The translations under genes were made by a program, and so were the position numbers. Of a DNA stretch of 64,000 bases, positions 63,801 to 64,000 are shown in pieces. Under the pieces are notes generated by a model. That model did not search any database. It was not told the origin of the DNA and saw only the letters and a list, made by a program, of their open reading frames with translations. The first letter of the stretch is position 1, and each line of letters opens with the position of its first letter. The DNA lies in contig NZ_JAUSXN010000001.1 of the NCBI RefSeq assembly GCF_030816015.1, positions 5,518,001-5,582,000 of the forward strand, in the 5' to 3' direction. This DNA is from Pedobacter sp. W3I1. Its GTDB lineage: Bacteria; Bacteroidota; Bacteroidia; Sphingobacteriales; Sphingobacteriaceae.

Positions 63801-63971
63801 CTCATCGCTGATTGTACCATTGCGCAGGTTCCCGATTTCGGAAACCGTAACACCAGGCATTGGAAGATTCATTTCATCCAGGATCTGGCCAGTTACAGCC
63901 CTAACCTGGGCCTGTAGTTTTGTGACAGCAGCGACCAGGATAAACAGGCACATTATCTTTATAAATTTCAT
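60888..63971 (-). CDS. susC: SusC-like TonB-dependent oligosaccharide transporter, pair 2
   Basis: A 1027-residue protein with a signal peptide ending LQA-QVR. A carboxypeptidase-like N-domain (VTGQILDEMNLPMPGVTVSE) precedes the TonB box DDIVVVGYSTQK, the plug (TSSIQNTLAGRLPGFTAIQRSG; IIVDDIQYTYAQVAQLDPNEIETITILKDASTTAIYGVRGANGAMVITTKRG) and a barrel ending TANYTFGLQVGF. The ATG lies 29 bp from the right window edge, so its promoter and any upstream regulator are out of view. Confidence 0.95.
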   Translation of the reverse strand: MKFIKIMCLFILVAAVTKLQAQVRAVTGQILDEMNLPMPGVTVSEIGNLRNGTISDENGNFVLTLKSANNAIQFSTVSYITLTQQAVSGKKMTVRMKPDTKGLDDIVVVGYSTQKRITNPGAVSSIKAAEIENIPTSSIQNTLAGRLPGFTAIQRSGQPGSDAAEFFIRGVNSINNDNQPLIIVDDIQYTYAQVAQLDPNEIETITILKDASTTAIYGVRGANGAMVITTKRGMISKPSINVSTQFGVNQVIQYPNYLDAYATAVLQNEAYINDSYKLTSPLTLPWTAADLKMFKEGSDLYGHPNVNWQQELLKNSSTQSNYNVDIRGGNSKVKYFTSFGYFKQNGLLRDFTPTNPNDVGVEPNYFYNRINFRSNLDITPTKTLNIRFDLNGRFETVNTPNGPIDGDGLFKELISFRNLSAFSMPLINPNGTYGYANQSWGNGNVNPVSRLANSGYKRNYNNNFNIVAGANQKLDFLAQGLEAKVNISYASTINEHRFLQRGPASLPAFYYNSANNTYTTKGNNQFPVFGQNIGNDAFNNSVNSQFSLNYDHNFGIHRVYALALINDISTVSGGNVPLNFRGISGRLGYNFKQTYGVEFDVARNGNDLFREEQRYGVFPSISGFWNLGEEKFFKRLFPFIDLFKLRGSYGLTGSDNGYPTVLTSIAYTLPGSGTLFGNGATEGALINSDVTWEKSRKTDVGVDINMFEGKLTMSADYFYEYRYDQLISQGAISAIIGQAVPRRNVGISDNKGFEVEFNYRDKIGAVSYSIGGNLSHFKNKIIYISEAPDYPYLAQTGRQIGLTKGYQFTGFYQVADFDANGSVKPGVAYPLWSTIQPGDMKYADLNNDGFITAADQTFLAQPNIPTYTYGINLGLNYKGFSLRALLQGALGYSINVFAEGTDIFNGVPQPLQLQSWSPNNPDHAIFPRIGFNNNINNRTWQTISDFSLSPGSYIRLKSLEFGFQVPKQWVARTRFIQSCRIYSAGYNLLTIRDTGKFQVDPEIARGSNAGTAYPITANYTFGLQVGF

Positions 63972-64000
63972 AACGGATATTTATTGTTATCAATTAGTAG

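Noticed and set aside
1..64000. CRISPR arrays, rRNA, ordinary tRNA genes
   Set aside because: No regularly spaced direct repeats and no rRNA or cloverleaf sequences were noticed other than the tmRNA.

Overview
The window looks like a chromosomal segment of a Sphingobacteriaceae-type Bacteroidota (Pedobacter-like). The grounds are two SusC/SusD pairs, a one-protein hybrid two-component regulator, a type IX secretion (T9SS) cargo with a PorV-like protein, a tmRNA whose tag reads GENTYALAA, moderate-to-low GC, and many GTCATCCTGAG / CTCGACCG-type intergenic palindromes. All calls come from reading sequence and motifs; no database was searched.

Region 1 (1-5.75 kb, all minus): a tight operon of Ser/Thr kinase, divergent FHA-like protein, an overlapping 32-residue membrane peptide, PP2C phosphatase, and the start of an FtsW/RodA-type protein that runs off the left edge. 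It resembles the actinobacterial pknB-fhaA-pstP-rodA division cluster.

Region 2 (5.75-10.9 kb): accessory material. It holds a silent stretch, an ArsR/SRPBCC/SRPBCC operon with a 28-bp perfect palindrome at its promoter, an IS982-type transposase remnant, a solitary TIR-domain protein, the tmRNA gene and a 0.6-kb non-autonomous element.

Region 3 (10.9-42.3 kb): carbohydrate catabolism, nearly all minus. It holds GH43, GH31, a frameshifted SusR-like regulator, an MFS transporter with a LacI-type palindrome upstream, a PorV-like protein, a 2367-residue T9SS-exported lyase, then a run of beta-helix hydrolase, LacI regulator, alpha/beta-hydrolase, lyase and beta-helix protein. Next come another lyase, a GH97 (the only plus-strand protein gene of this part), a GH43 and an ECF sigma factor.

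Region 4 (42.4-64 kb): the HTCS regulator, susC/susD pair 1, a FucP-like permease with a GH97, an intact IS4-type insertion sequence, then a CHRD lipoprotein behind susC/susD pair 2 at the right edge.

Regions 3 and 4 together read as one or two neighbouring polysaccharide utilization loci. Outer-membrane SusCD pairs would import oligosaccharides cut by surface lyases and hydrolases, periplasmic GH97/GH43/GH31 enzymes would trim them, and MFS permeases would carry the sugars inward. Three paralogous alginate-lyase-fold proteins point to a uronic-acid-containing heteropolysaccharide, but the substrate cannot be fixed from sequence alone.

The repeat content stands out. Three 490-608 bp elements share terminal inverted repeats with the 1430-bp IS4-type element. 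The IS and one of the short elements sit at the same position inside two copies of a second, composite repeat.
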